Origin: PUPG01 sp031323845
GTDB lineage: Bacteria; Bacteroidota; Bacteroidia; Bacteroidales; UBA7960
Direction of reading: 5' to 3'
DNA length: 47,470 nucleotides
NCBI GenBank assembly: GCA_031323845.1
Contig: JAVIYP010000016.1
Span: forward strand, 1 to 47,470
The notes below the pieces were generated by a model. It ran no database searches, was not told where the DNA came from, and saw only the letters and a program-made list of their open reading frames with translations. The position numbers and the translations under genes were made by a program. Positions 8,127 through 16,817 of this stretch are shown piece by piece; the first letter of the stretch is position 1, and each line of letters begins with the position of its first letter.

Positions 8127-9122
8127 TTAAAATGCTTTAAACCCGATGATCTCACGCACTTCCTGAAGCGTTTTGGCGGCACTTTCGCGGGCCTTTTCGG
8201 CGCCTATCCGGGCCACCTTGCCGAGGTATTCGTCGTTGGCGCCGATCTCCAGGATCTTCTCCCGCAGCGGCGTGGTGAAGGTGATGATGTCTTCAGCAAG
8301 TTGTTTCTTCAGGTCGCCGTAGCGGATGGTGGCGTTGTTGTATGCGTCGAGGAAGTGCTGTACGGTTTCGGGGAGGCTCACCGCACGCAATAGGTTGAAG
8401 AGGTTCTCCACGGGTTGCGACATTGGTTCTCCGGGCATCTCCGGGCCGCTGTCGGTGGTGGCGCGCATCACCTTCTTGCGGATCACCTTCGGGTCGTCGG
8501 CCAGGAAGATGGCGTTGCCCTCCGATTCCGACTTGCCCATCTTGGTGCTGCCGTCCAGCCCGGGGATCTTCACCAGGTCGCCTTCAAAATTGAAAGCGTA
8601 GGGCTGGGGGAAGTAATCAACCTTATACAGCCTGTTGAAGCGGTTTCCGAAGGTGCGGGCCATCTCCAGGTGCTGCTCCTGGTCTTTCCCGACCGGCACC
8701 TTGGTGGCGCGGTGTATCAGGATGTCGGCGGCCATCAGCACGGGGTAGGTGAGCAGGCCGGCGTTAATGTTTTCGGGCTGCTTGCGCACCTTTTCCTTGA
8801 AGGAGGTGCAGCGTTCCAGCTCGCCTTTGTAAGCGTTCATGTTGAGCAGCAGGTAAAGCTCTGCCACCTCGGGCACGTCGCTCTGGATGTACAGGGTGGC
8901 CGCTTCAGGATCGATCCCCGCCGCAAGGTATTCGACCAGTACCTGGCGTACGTTTCGGTGCAGGTCGTCGGGCGTGGGGTGTGTGGTGAGCGAATGATAG
9001 TCGGCGATGAAGAAATAGCAACGATGCTCGTGCTGCATCTTCACGAAGTTCCTGATGGCGCCAAAGTAGTTGCCGAGGTGCAGGTTCCCGGTAGAGCGGA
9101 TTCCGCTAAGTACTGTTTCCAT
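8127..9122 (-). CDS. trpS: Tryptophan--tRNA ligase
   Basis: Class I aminoacyl-tRNA synthetase charging tRNA-Trp. The HIGH-like signature appears as HLGN (residues 15-18 of METVLSG...) and the KMSKS loop as KMGKS (194-198). The PVLMAADIL...VGKDQEQHLE blocks are standard. I choose the ATG at 9122 rather than the upstream codon at 9140: METVLSGIRSTG aligns with the usual TrpS beginning, and the upstream codons overlap the promoter -7 box (9127-9134). The length of 331 residues is normal. Confidence 0.96.
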   Translation of the reverse strand: METVLSGIRSTGNLHLGNYFGAIRNFVKMQHEHRCYFFIADYHSLTTHPTPDDLHRNVRQVLVEYLAAGIDPEAATLYIQSDVPEVAELYLLLNMNAYKGELERCTSFKEKVRKQPENINAGLLTYPVLMAADILIHRATKVPVGKDQEQHLEMARTFGNRFNRLYKVDYFPQPYAFNFEGDLVKIPGLDGSTKMGKSESEGNAIFLADDPKVIRKKVMRATTDSGPEMPGEPMSQPVENLFNLLRAVSLPETVQHFLDAYNNATIRYGDLKKQLAEDIITFTTPLREKILEIGANDEYLGKVARIGAEKARESAAKTLQEVREIIGFKAF

Positions 9123-9126
9123 GGTG

Positions 9127-9134
9127 CAAAAGTA
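9127..9134 (-). promoter_or_regulatory. -7 box of trpS
   Basis: On the minus strand TACTTTTG fits TAnnTTTG exactly. Only four bases (CACC) separate it from the trpS ATG, so the mRNA would be leaderless or nearly so. Confidence 0.6.
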
Positions 9135-9727
9135 ATACATTATTCGTTATATGAAACGCAAGAGGGCACGAACGCATGAGGGCACGCGGATTGTCCGGAT
9201 CGGTTTTATGGGCTTATATTTCAACACAAAAATGTCAATAGAGATATTTAGAAGAAACTATTAAATCATTTTTTGCTTAGATTAATGCCCTGAAGAGTCA
9301 GATTCCGGATGAACGCACAGCTGCACATCTGAAATCTGCACATTCTGACATACAACATCTTATAAAATGAAACCGGCATGACCAAATTTTGACACACAGG
9401 AGGATGATTATGACTACATGGAGTTTTTTATTTCTGCTACACTTTGCGGGAAAAAAGCCAGCTTTATGTTCCACGCAAAGGCCGCAAAAGTCTGTATTGA
9501 TTCTTCTTTGCGTTCTTTTTATGAGAACAACGTTGTTGCAGAGAAATTCGTGTTAAGTCTGAGTTTATTTTGTGTAAATCGAAATCAATTTGTAAATTTA
9601 CGGCGTAGCATACATAAATTCATATAGCTGTCTGTTTTCTTGTTGTTTTTTATGGGTCAACGATGCATTATTCTATCGTATAGGACACCACTCATTTAGC
9701 CATTGTTATAACTAAACCTTTATCCAA
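9135..9727. other. Gene-poor gap with short repeat modules
   Basis: No convincing gene is seen. The gap holds CTGAAATCTGCACATT (9329-9344), also present at 43969-43984, and TTTTGACACACAGGAGGATG... (9387-9408), also present at 41675-41696. CGCAAAG-like words occur near 9471-9515. A 69-codon frame at 9418-9627 is formed largely by these repeats and was not accepted. The final 100 bases are presumably the promoter region of the FISUMP gene, but no clear -7 box was found. Confidence 0.6.
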
Positions 9728-10627
9728 ATGAAAGCAAAACCTACAATTCTTGCAACTTTCTTTGTATCCTTTTTATTTGGAAGCGTCTTTGCCCAGGATG
9801 GTGACCTTCCGGGCGATGCAAACTGCGATGGTACAGTAAACGTGTTGGATGTAACCACCATTGTGAATTATTATGTCGGAAATGCACCTGAATCTTTTTG
9901 TTTTGAAAATGCTGACGTAAATGGTGATGGTGTGATTAATGTCATAGACGTTGTTTTAACTGTAAATATTTTTTTTGAAGATCCCGGGTTTGCATGCGGC
10001 AATAACATCACATTTACCTACCGTGGCGATCAGGTAACCTACGGCACAATACTTCGCAATGGGCTCTGCTGGTTAGACCGCAACCTTGGCGCTGACCCCA
10101 TGCCTTTTGTTCCGGCCGTTGACGCAACGGGAAACACAGACACAAGGCTCTACGGCGACCTGTTCCAGTGGGGACGATTGGATGATGGTCATCAGGACAG
10201 GACAAGCACTACCATTCCCGGGCCGGTCAACCAGACTGTACCAGGCCATGGCAATTTCATTACAGCAGGAAGCTCACCCTGGGATTGGCATTCACCACAG
10301 AACGATGCGCTGTGGCAGGGAGAAGACGGCACAAACAGCCCTTGTCCTCCAGGCTGGCGTGTGCCCACTGAGGCTGAACTCAATGCCGAGCGCCTGAGCT
10401 GGGATGCAAACAACTTGTCAGGGGCTTACGCTTCTGCTCTGAAGTGGCCCGCTGGCGGTTTCCGCAGCAGCCTTGGCTCGCTCAGCGGTGTGGGCTTCCA
10501 CGGCCCCGTGTGGAGTTCTTCGGTTGGTGGTGTTAATGCCAGCTACCTCAGCTTCGGCAGTGACTCTGCCGATATGTACAGCGGCTTCCGTGCATTCGGC
10601 ATGAGCGTGCGTTGCGTCAGGGATTGA
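9728..10627 (+). CDS. Secreted protein with dockerin type I pair and FISUMP domain
   Basis: The 299-residue protein starts with a signal peptide (about 1-22, ending FAQD). Next comes a dockerin type I pair at about 27-88, with two calcium loops, DANCDGTVNVLD and DVNGDGVINVID. The rest is a Fibrobacter succinogenes major paralogous (FISUMP, C-type-lectin-like) domain, with the typical CPPGWRVPTEAE motif near 205-216, GGFRSS, and the C-terminal GFRAFGMSVRCVRD. The role is unknown; such proteins are extracellular and probably bind a surface or ligand. A group II intron starts or lies directly downstream. The family name comes from recognised motifs, while the binding role is inference. Confidence 0.85.
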   Translation: MKAKPTILATFFVSFLFGSVFAQDGDLPGDANCDGTVNVLDVTTIVNYYVGNAPESFCFENADVNGDGVINVIDVVLTVNIFFEDPGFACGNNITFTYRGDQVTYGTILRNGLCWLDRNLGADPMPFVPAVDATGNTDTRLYGDLFQWGRLDDGHQDRTSTTIPGPVNQTVPGHGNFITAGSSPWDWHSPQNDALWQGEDGTNSPCPPGWRVPTEAELNAERLSWDANNLSGAYASALKWPAGGFRSSLGSLSGVGFHGPVWSSSVGGVNASYLSFGSDSADMYSGFRAFGMSVRCVRD

Positions 10628-10629
10628 GG

Positions 10630-10686
10630 TGCGCACTGAAGATGAATAGGGGCACAAAGGCGCATTGTGCTGTTAACCTAAACATC
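10630..10686 (+). repeat. 57-bp direct repeat, copy A (after FISUMP stop)
   Basis: It begins three bases after the FISUMP stop codon and matches 12627-12683 at 53 of 57 positions, including an uninterrupted stretch of more than 30 bp. It contains a perfect 6-bp hairpin, GCACAA-aggcgca-TTGTGC, at about 10652-10670. There is no T-run after the hairpin, so it is not a classical terminator. Confidence 0.85.
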
Positions 10687-11288
10687 GAACTATAATCAAG
10701 ATGGTGGACTGTAAAGAACTCATAACCTTCGATAGGCAACGAGCCTTGTAATAGATAACAAAGAGGTCTCACAGATAACGGCAAAGATGACAGACTCACA
10801 GACTTGAACCACCGGCAGGGGCTACCAGGGAGAATCTGCCAAACCACCCTACGGTGCTTCTGTCTAACGACAGAGGTGTTGAGCGGTTAGGGAAAAGGGA
10901 GGATGCAAGAAGCCTTTCAGGTGTTTATACAAGAGTTGAACGAAAGTGAACTGACTGATGAGGTGTCGAAATTGACGCAGACAGTGCCAAAAACCGGGGG
11001 AACCTAGTCTGCTCCGGGAAGAGTACAGGGGTTACCCGGAAAACAAACCGCCTGTACTGGCACTCGGCATAAAGGCAGCAAGACTTGTATATGGGCTTGG
11101 TTATGGAACAGTGGAAACTGACCATTGATGCCAATCGAAACGACACAAGCAGCAGCACTGCGAGGTCAAAATAGAGAAGCAATGGTCAGTGGCGGATGAA
11201 ATCGTAGTAGTGATGAAGCCCCTGTAATGGGGGTGGAGCGAAGGGTTTCAGCAGACAGTCTTTAATGATTGCAACAACTTAAACAAGG

Positions 11289-12542
11289 ATGATTGAGGAG
11301 TTAAAGACAAAGACACAACCAGTAACAAAAGAACAGGTTTGGTCAGCGTGGAAACGGGTCAAACAGGGAGGGAAAGGCATGGGCGTAGACCATGTAAGCA
11401 TGGAGATGATCACCCAAAATCCACGTAAATACCTGTATCCTTTGTGGAATCGTCTAGCCAGTGGCAGTTATTTTCCGCCAGCGGTCAGACAAGTGCCAAT
11501 TCCCAAAGGCAAAGGCAAAGAAAGGATGTTAGGCATTCCCACCATCATTGACAGGGTAGCACAGGAAGTAATAAGGGCAGAACTGGAGAAGGTTGTAGAG
11601 CCGTTATTCCATCCGAGTTCATTCGGCTACCGACCGGGCAAAAGCGCCCATGATGCCGTTGAACAATGTGCAAAGAACTGTTGGGAAAGATGGTATGTGG
11701 TAGATCTTGACATCAAGGGTTTCTTTGATAACATAGACCATGAACAGATGATGCGTATGTTACGCAAATACACCAGTCAAAAGCATATCTTGCTCTATAG
11801 TGAACGCTGGTTGAAAGCACCTGTTTTAACACGTGATGGCAAACTGCAAACAAGGGGTAAGGGCACTCCGCAAGGAGGGGTCATAAGTCCACTGTTTGCT
11901 AACATTTACCTTCACGAGGCATTCGACCAGTGGATGGCGGAAACACAGCCACGTATAGTGTTTGAAAGATATGCGGACGACATTGTGATTCACACAAGAA
12001 GCATCGAGCAATCAAATTTCATCTTAGACAAGTTGAAACAAAGGTTAAAGCAGTACTCACTGGAGGTACACCCTGAAAAGACAAGGGTAGTTTACTGTTA
12101 TCGAACAGCAAGATTCCATAAGGAAAGCAAGACGATACCAGCATCATTTGACTTTCTGGGCTTTACCTTTAAGCCGAGGCGCTGTGAGAAACACAACGGA
12201 GAGAAGTTCTGGGGTTTCAGACCCGCCATCAGCAAGAAAAGCGAGAAGCGAATCAACGATGAGATCAAGCGTTTGGCAATACACAAATGGATGCATGTAA
12301 ACATCCAGGAACTTGCCTTCGCACTATCATCCAAAATCCGTGGATGGCTATTCTATTATGGAAGGTTTCGCATTTCAGAAATGCAGAGGGTGTTCAGACT
12401 GCTTAACATGCGTATTTCAAAATGGGCAAGAAGGAAGTACAAACTACGCAGTTATCCAGAAGCCTATGGCTGGTTAAAGCGTATAATGAGATTCTACCCA
12501 AATACATTTGTTCATTGGAGTTATGGACTTACTGGTCATTGA
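11289..12542 (+). CDS. ltrA: Group II intron reverse transcriptase/maturase
   Basis: The 417-residue intron-encoded protein reverse transcribes and helps splice its host intron. RT blocks are in order: FGYRPGKSAHDAV (RT2-3), DLDIKGFFDNIDH, KGTPQGGVISPLFANIYLH (RT4, the QGxxxSP form) and the catalytic FERYADDIVIH (RT5). They are followed by DFLGFTF and a group II maturase (X) domain to the end. There is no HNH endonuclease domain and no Zn motif at the C-terminus, as in several bacterial intron classes that lack En. It is intact, so the intron could still be active. The QG...SP form and the maturase domain separate it from diversity-generating-retroelement enzymes. Confidence 0.95.
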   Translation: MIEELKTKTQPVTKEQVWSAWKRVKQGGKGMGVDHVSMEMITQNPRKYLYPLWNRLASGSYFPPAVRQVPIPKGKGKERMLGIPTIIDRVAQEVIRAELEKVVEPLFHPSSFGYRPGKSAHDAVEQCAKNCWERWYVVDLDIKGFFDNIDHEQMMRMLRKYTSQKHILLYSERWLKAPVLTRDGKLQTRGKGTPQGGVISPLFANIYLHEAFDQWMAETQPRIVFERYADDIVIHTRSIEQSNFILDKLKQRLKQYSLEVHPEKTRVVYCYRTARFHKESKTIPASFDFLGFTFKPRRCEKHNGEKFWGFRPAISKKSEKRINDEIKRLAIHKWMHVNIQELAFALSSKIRGWLFYYGRFRISEMQRVFRLLNMRISKWARRKYKLRSYPEAYGWLKRIMRFYPNTFVHWSYGLTGH

Positions 12543-12552
12543 CTGTCTGCAA

Positions 12553-12586
12553 GAGCCGTATGATGGGAGACTGTCACGTACGGTTC
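12553..12586 (+). ncRNA. Group II intron domain V (catalytic hairpin)
   Basis: A 34-nt hairpin beginning GAGCCGTATG and ending CACGTACGGTTC, with the conserved AGC triad at 12554-12556 and a GGAGAC-type tip. Domain VI (about 12590-12626) follows with the stem GGGG-tgaaatt-CCCC and a candidate branch-point A at 12620. Confidence 0.85.
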
Positions 12587-12626
12587 TGTGAGAGGCTTGG
12601 GGTGAAATTCCCCTTGCCTACTCGAC

Positions 12627-12683
12627 TACGCACTAAAGATCAATAGGGCCACAAAGGCGCATTGTGCTGTTAACCTAAACATC
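12627..12683 (+). repeat. 57-bp direct repeat, copy B (intron 3' exon)
   Basis: This is the second copy of the sequence at 10630-10686. Its first base is the first base after the inferred 3' splice site. Differences from copy A are few single-base changes, and the internal GCACAA/TTGTGC hairpin is intact. Confidence 0.85.
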
Positions 12684-12759
12684 AAATAATGAACTTCTGG
12701 GCCCATCCCAAACTACCCCGAAGGTGCGGTGAGAACAGAAGTGCACGTTCAGCAAAAGA

Positions 12760-12788
12760 GCACTCGCAGATAGCGGGTGCTTTTTTTT
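12760..12788 (+). terminator. Rho-independent terminator downstream of intron
   Basis: The stem GCACTCGC/GCGGGTGC (one G-U pair) with loop AGATA is followed by eight T residues. It would end transcription coming from the FISUMP gene and intron. Confidence 0.85.
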
Positions 12789-12924
12789 AGACGTTTAATA
12801 GTTGGTTTTTGGAGAAGCCATTTTCCTGCTTCCGAGTTTATGTGTATACCAATGAAATGGTGAGCTTTCGAGAGATGGCGACACTTGTCCATCTTTGATT
12901 CTGTTTATCAAAATGTGTTCACAC

Positions 12925-12961
12925 AAAAAAACCACCTGCAGCGTAAAAACGATGCAGGTGG
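12925..12961 (-). terminator. Terminator of tRNA-Phe transcript
   Basis: On the minus strand a perfect 9-bp stem CCACCTGCA/TGCAGGTGG is followed by seven T residues, 13 bases after the tRNA gene. Confidence 0.85.
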
Positions 12962-12973
12962 TTGCAAGAGAGG

Positions 12974-13046
<73 letters not shown>

Positions 13047-13062
13047 AGCCTTGTTGGTGGCA

Positions 13063-13095
13063 CAAAGGTAAAAACATTTTTTATATCCCATGCAA
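13063..13095 (-). promoter_or_regulatory. Promoter of tRNA-Phe
   Basis: On the minus strand TACCTTTG (13063-13070) fits the -7 box, and TTG (13093-13095) lies 22 bases upstream. The box is 16 bases before the mature tRNA 5' end. Confidence 0.55.
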
Positions 13096-13133
13096 TTTTT
13101 TCTTGCAAACATAGCCGTCAGGATATTTATGCT

Positions 13134-13141
13134 TACCTTTG
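13134..13141 (+). promoter_or_regulatory. -7 box upstream of coaX
   Basis: TACCTTTG matches TAnnTTTG about 115 bases before the coaX start and divergent from the tRNA promoter. No -33 element is seen at the usual spacing. Confidence 0.45.
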
Positions 13142-13256
13142 CACCTCATTTTCAATAAATAAACAACCAGACCCGTAACAGGAGAACATACAGCCGGTAT
13201 GTTGTTCGCTTCCTTGCCGGGTTGTTTTTTCGTATACGAATCAAGCATCTCATACA

Positions 13257-14060
13257 GTGAACCTGGTCATTGACATTGGAAACACGCTCATAAAAACCGC
13301 CATTTTTTGCGGTGAGGAGCTGCACTTTCTTCATACGGGAACCACTATGGACGATGTGCCCCTGGAACAGATCATCGGGCGGTATAAGCCAGGCGCAGCC
13401 ATCGTTTCGTCGGTGCGGGGAACAACCGCAGACCCGGGTAAAAGTCCGGCGTCCGCGGCGGACGGCCGGATGGCCACCTCCGGCAACACACAGGCAACGG
13501 ATGTTCTCAAGGCCTCAGGGATCCCGGTATTAGTGGCGGGCACACACCTTAAACTTCCGCTGATGATGCGTTATGGCACCCCGGAAACACTGGGCAGCGA
13601 CAGGCTGGCGGCCGCAGTGGCCGCTGCAGGCCGTTTCCCCGGCCAAAACTCCATGGTGATCATGGCCGGAAGCTGCCTGACCACAGAGTTTGTCACCGAC
13701 AAAAACGAATACCTCGGCGGCACCATAGCGCCGGGACTCAGCATGCGCTTTCAGGCCATGCACCGCTTTACCGGACAACTGCCGCTGATCACGGATACTA
13801 CCGGCGATACCCCCCTGACAGGGAACACCACCGAAAAAAGCATGCTGTCGGGAGTGATCAACGGAATGACCGCGGAAATAGAGGGTCTCATCATCCGAAA
13901 GGAATATGAAACAGGCCCTTTTAACGTTATTTTAACAGGTGGTGATGCAAAAGTTTTTGCAAAAAGGCTAAAAAATAGGATATTTGCACAGGAAAATTTC
14001 GTCCTGCAGGGTTTGAATATAATGCTGCGATATAATGTTGAACACCCAGACTTACCTTAA
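13257..14060 (+). CDS. coaX: Type III pantothenate kinase
   Basis: First step of coenzyme A synthesis, ATP-dependent phosphorylation of pantothenate. MNLVIDIGNTLIKTAIF carries the DIGNT phosphate-binding motif (6-10). GTPETLGSDRLAAAVAA and MAGSCLTTEFV correspond to the pantothenate and second phosphate sites. The start is GTG (13257), since no in-frame ATG precedes DIGNT. A loop near residues 54-78 (rich in Ala, Ser, Gly) looks longer than usual. It heads a plus-strand cluster of envelope genes, and its last 26 bases overlap the next gene. Confidence 0.93.
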   Translation: MNLVIDIGNTLIKTAIFCGEELHFLHTGTTMDDVPLEQIIGRYKPGAAIVSSVRGTTADPGKSPASAADGRMATSGNTQATDVLKASGIPVLVAGTHLKLPLMMRYGTPETLGSDRLAAAVAAAGRFPGQNSMVIMAGSCLTTEFVTDKNEYLGGTIAPGLSMRFQAMHRFTGQLPLITDTTGDTPLTGNTTEKSMLSGVINGMTAEIEGLIIRKEYETGPFNVILTGGDAKVFAKRLKNRIFAQENFVLQGLNIMLRYNVEHPDLP

Positions 14061-15318
14061 GATTGCTTCAGTGTTGCTGTTCTCTTTGCTGATGCTGGCG
14101 CCCTTTGGGGCAACACAGGCTCAGAACCGCATCAACATGCCCTATTCCATATATGGCCTGGGAGAGGTGAGGTTCCATCACAACTACCAGACCATGGGCA
14201 TGGGCGGTATCAGCCAGGCCTTCAGAAGCAACATGACGGTCAATGAAATAAACCCGGCCTCCTATACGGCCGTCGACACCACCTCCTTTATTTTTGACCT
14301 GACCATGGTCTCTCATTTTTATGAACAAAAAACGTCGCTGCTTACCCAGCAGTCCGACTATATATCTATGGGAAACCTCTCCTTCAGCTTCCCCCTGACC
14401 AAATGGTGGGCTTTTGCCGCCGGCATGAAGCCCTACAGCCTTATGGGTTACAGCATCCGCGATGAGGAGGACCATCCCATGGCCGGAAAGGTGCACTACC
14501 TTTATGAAGGCAGCGGCGGCCTGAACCAGCTTTTCATAGGTAATGCCGTGCAGCTCTTCGACCATCTTTCGCTTGGGGTGAACGCTTCCTATGTTTTTGG
14601 TGATATGAGGCGGGAAGCGAGTATTTTCAGCGACTCCGCCGATGTGTTCCAGACCAACCTGCTGTACACCAACCGCGCAGGGGGGTGGATGCTGGGGTTT
14701 GGCATGCAGTATGAGTTTGTTTTTGCGAACAACAGATTTCTTACCGTTGGCGCCACTTACGGACATCAACAGGACATTAGCCTGCGCACCAAGGAAACCC
14801 TGCGATGGCGCCTGCCGGGTGTCAGCGCTTACGATACCCTCTCCCACAGAGTGCTCGACGAAGCCACCCTCAGCCTGCCCCAGCATTACGGCGCCGGCGT
14901 TTTTGCCCGCTTCAGCAACAACTGGGCAGGAGGCATTGACTATCAGTGGCAGAACTGGGAGAGCTTCCGCCTTCCCGGACAGGAAAAAACATTCAACAAC
15001 AGTTACCAGCTTGCCGCCGGCATCGTGTTTAACCCAACCCTGGAGACCTATTCGCCCTTTATCTACAGGTGGGAATACACGGCCGGAATACGCTACGGGC
15101 AATCCTACCTGCGGCATCAGGACGAAACAATCAATGAGTTTGGCATAAGTTTTGGAGTTCATATACCGGTAAGGCGTGCTTTTTCCGGTATCAGGATCGG
15201 CTTTGAATACAGTCAGCGGGGTTCCGTTGACGACCATTTTATGCAGGAAAACTTTTATCGCCTGAATGTAGGCGTAAACATATATGAGAGATGGTTTATC
15301 AGAAGAAGATTCTTCTGA
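14035..15318 (+). CDS. Predicted outer-membrane beta-barrel protein (FadL/PorV-like)
   Basis: The 427-residue protein has a signal peptide (about 1-29, ending TQAQ). Alternating aromatic/hydrophobic strands follow to the end, and the sequence closes with a strand ending in WFIRRRFF. The early motif YSIYGLGEVRFHHNYQTMGMGGISQAF resembles the N-terminus of Bacteroidota FadL/PorV-like barrels, which starts with a glycine-rich plug region. Substrate is unknown. The ATG overlaps the coaX end by 26 bases, so expression with coaX is likely. The gene order coaX - barrel - TPR - LptC is familiar in Bacteroidota. Confidence 0.75.
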   Translation: MLNTQTYLKIASVLLFSLLMLAPFGATQAQNRINMPYSIYGLGEVRFHHNYQTMGMGGISQAFRSNMTVNEINPASYTAVDTTSFIFDLTMVSHFYEQKTSLLTQQSDYISMGNLSFSFPLTKWWAFAAGMKPYSLMGYSIRDEEDHPMAGKVHYLYEGSGGLNQLFIGNAVQLFDHLSLGVNASYVFGDMRREASIFSDSADVFQTNLLYTNRAGGWMLGFGMQYEFVFANNRFLTVGATYGHQQDISLRTKETLRWRLPGVSAYDTLSHRVLDEATLSLPQHYGAGVFARFSNNWAGGIDYQWQNWESFRLPGQEKTFNNSYQLAAGIVFNPTLETYSPFIYRWEYTAGIRYGQSYLRHQDETINEFGISFGVHIPVRRAFSGIRIGFEYSQRGSVDDHFMQENFYRLNVGVNIYERWFIRRRFF

Positions 15319-15357
15319 GGCAGCACGTCATTTAACGTTCAAATACTTTAAAGAGTG

Positions 15358-16758
15358 ATGAAAACTTACAAAAAATTCAGCCTGACCGGCCTGTTTGCCT
15401 TAGTTGTGGCATTTGGAGCAGTAAGCGGATCGCCTGCCATGGCGGGTAACGCCTCCGCTATGATTGCCGGCAGCGCATTACTGGAAGAGTTACAGGACCA
15501 GCGGTACGGTAAAGACAGCGTGCAGTGCGTCAGAAACTGGTCGCTGTATGCAGAATATTACCGCCAGAGAAACTATGAGATGGCTTACGAGCCCTGGAAG
15601 TATATGTTCAACGACTGCCCCCTGGCGACCGTGAACATTTACATTCACGGGGCTAATATGATCAAGTACTTCTATAATACTGAAACCGATCCTGCCCGGA
15701 GGGATGCATGGGTTGACACCCTGATGATGGTGTACGACCGGCGCATTGAGATGTTCGGGGAAGAAGGACGCGTGCTGGGCCGCAAGGCCGCCGATCTTTA
15801 CCAGCTCCGGCCCACTGACGTTCAGGAATTGTACGAACTCAGCGAACGTTCCATTCAGCTGGAAGGCATGAATGCCGGCGCCGATGTGCTGCTCATCAAC
15901 TTCCAGATGGTCATCCGCCTGGTGGATGCAGGGCTGATGGACCCGGATGCCATTATTGAATCCTTCGACAGGGCGACCGACATCATAGAATTCAACCTCG
16001 AACACGATCCCGAAAGTGCCCGCTTCTACAATCCGGCAAAAAACAACATACGGGCCATGTTTGAACCTTATGCAACCTGTGAGAGCCTGGGGCAGATCTT
16101 CTGGCCACGCTTTGAAGCCGCACCCGAAGACACGGAGCTGCTTGCCAGAATTACAGAAATGCTCGAAAACGCAGGCTGTATGAACGACGAACTCTTTTAT
16201 GCAGCCACCAAACAACTGCATGCACTGAAGCCGAACGCCGAATCTGCCTTCCTGATGGGCCGCCTCGAAAACAACAGGGAGAGCTACCGGGATGCCATCC
16301 GTTATTTTCAGCAATCGGCAGACTTGTTCAGCGAAGAAAGCGCAACCATGCACCAGGAACGCATTTTCCGTGCTTACTGGCTCATGGCGGAGATCAGTTT
16401 CCGCCAGCTGCGACAGCTGCCGCAGGCACGAGACTTTGCCCGGAGAGCTCACCAGACAACACCTACTGACGGAAGACCTCTTATACTCATTGGCGAAATG
16501 TATGCCGCCAGCGCCAGCGAATGCGGCGATAATGACGTAACCAAAAAAGCAGCCTTCTGGACAGCCGTAGACAAATTTGTTGAAGCCGGAAACGTCACCG
16601 AAGATGACCTGGTAAAAGAAAGGGCACAGCAACTCGCCGACACCTACAAACTCTATTTCCCCAGCAGCGACGACATCTTCTTCCACGGATTTTCGGAAGG
16701 AGACTCCTTCAGGGTGGAATGCTGGATCAACCGGACAACTCGCATCAGGGCAAGATAA
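15358..16758 (+). CDS. Exported TPR-like protein
   Basis: The product of about 466 residues has a signal peptide (about 1-30, ending AMAG). The remainder is helical with tetratricopeptide-like spacing, most evident at 280-400: AFLMGRLENNRESYRDAIRYFQQSADLF, then YWLMAEISFRQLRQLPQARDFARRAHQ. The ATG at 15358 is preferred to the GTG immediately before it. It probably acts in the periplasm as a protein-protein scaffold. Its position between an outer-membrane barrel and LptC suggests a part in envelope assembly, but no specific partner can be named. Confidence 0.75.
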   Translation: MKTYKKFSLTGLFALVVAFGAVSGSPAMAGNASAMIAGSALLEELQDQRYGKDSVQCVRNWSLYAEYYRQRNYEMAYEPWKYMFNDCPLATVNIYIHGANMIKYFYNTETDPARRDAWVDTLMMVYDRRIEMFGEEGRVLGRKAADLYQLRPTDVQELYELSERSIQLEGMNAGADVLLINFQMVIRLVDAGLMDPDAIIESFDRATDIIEFNLEHDPESARFYNPAKNNIRAMFEPYATCESLGQIFWPRFEAAPEDTELLARITEMLENAGCMNDELFYAATKQLHALKPNAESAFLMGRLENNRESYRDAIRYFQQSADLFSEESATMHQERIFRAYWLMAEISFRQLRQLPQARDFARRAHQTTPTDGRPLILIGEMYAASASECGDNDVTKKAAFWTAVDKFVEAGNVTEDDLVKERAQQLADTYKLYFPSSDDIFFHGFSEGDSFRVECWINRTTRIRAR

Positions 16759-16817
16759 ATGTGCAGATTGAGCAGAGGTAACATCAGGTTATGCTGATGC
16801 GCATCGGAGAAAGCCAA

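Larger units (their letters stand above)
10629..12626 (+). mobile_element. Group II intron with reverse transcriptase ORF
   Basis: The ribozyme is supported by several signs. A typical domain V lies at 12553-12586. Domain VI follows and ends in GCCTACTCGAC with the 3' splice site inferred after 12626. A perfect 10-bp domain IV closing stem joins GCAGACAGTC (11253-11262) to GACTGTCTGC (12541-12550) around the ORF. The 5' end is uncertain. GTGCGC at 10629 matches the GUGYG consensus, but it falls at the edge of a 57-bp repeat also found after the intron, so the true 5' end may be further downstream (10690-10870). The intron is oriented with the FISUMP gene and lies outside its coding sequence. 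Confidence 0.8.

Noticed and set aside
9418..9627. 69-codon open frame in the gap before the FISUMP gene
   Set aside because: It is made largely of CGCAAAG-type repeat words, has no promoter-start logic, and resembles no family.
10630..10686. Integron attC site
   Set aside because: The hairpin and GTTAAC-like bases suggested attC, but the conserved R'/R'' boxes do not fit and no integrase is present.
9728..12542. Diversity-generating retroelement (FISUMP lectin-like target plus downstream reverse transcriptase)
   Set aside because: The arrangement fits at first sight, but the enzyme has the group II QGxxxSP motif and a maturase domain, intron domains IV-VI are present, and no adenine-rich template repeat of the FISUMP C-terminus was found.
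12422..12646. Open frame across the 3' part of the intron
   Set aside because: It overlaps the maturase gene in another frame and runs through ribozyme domains V and VI.
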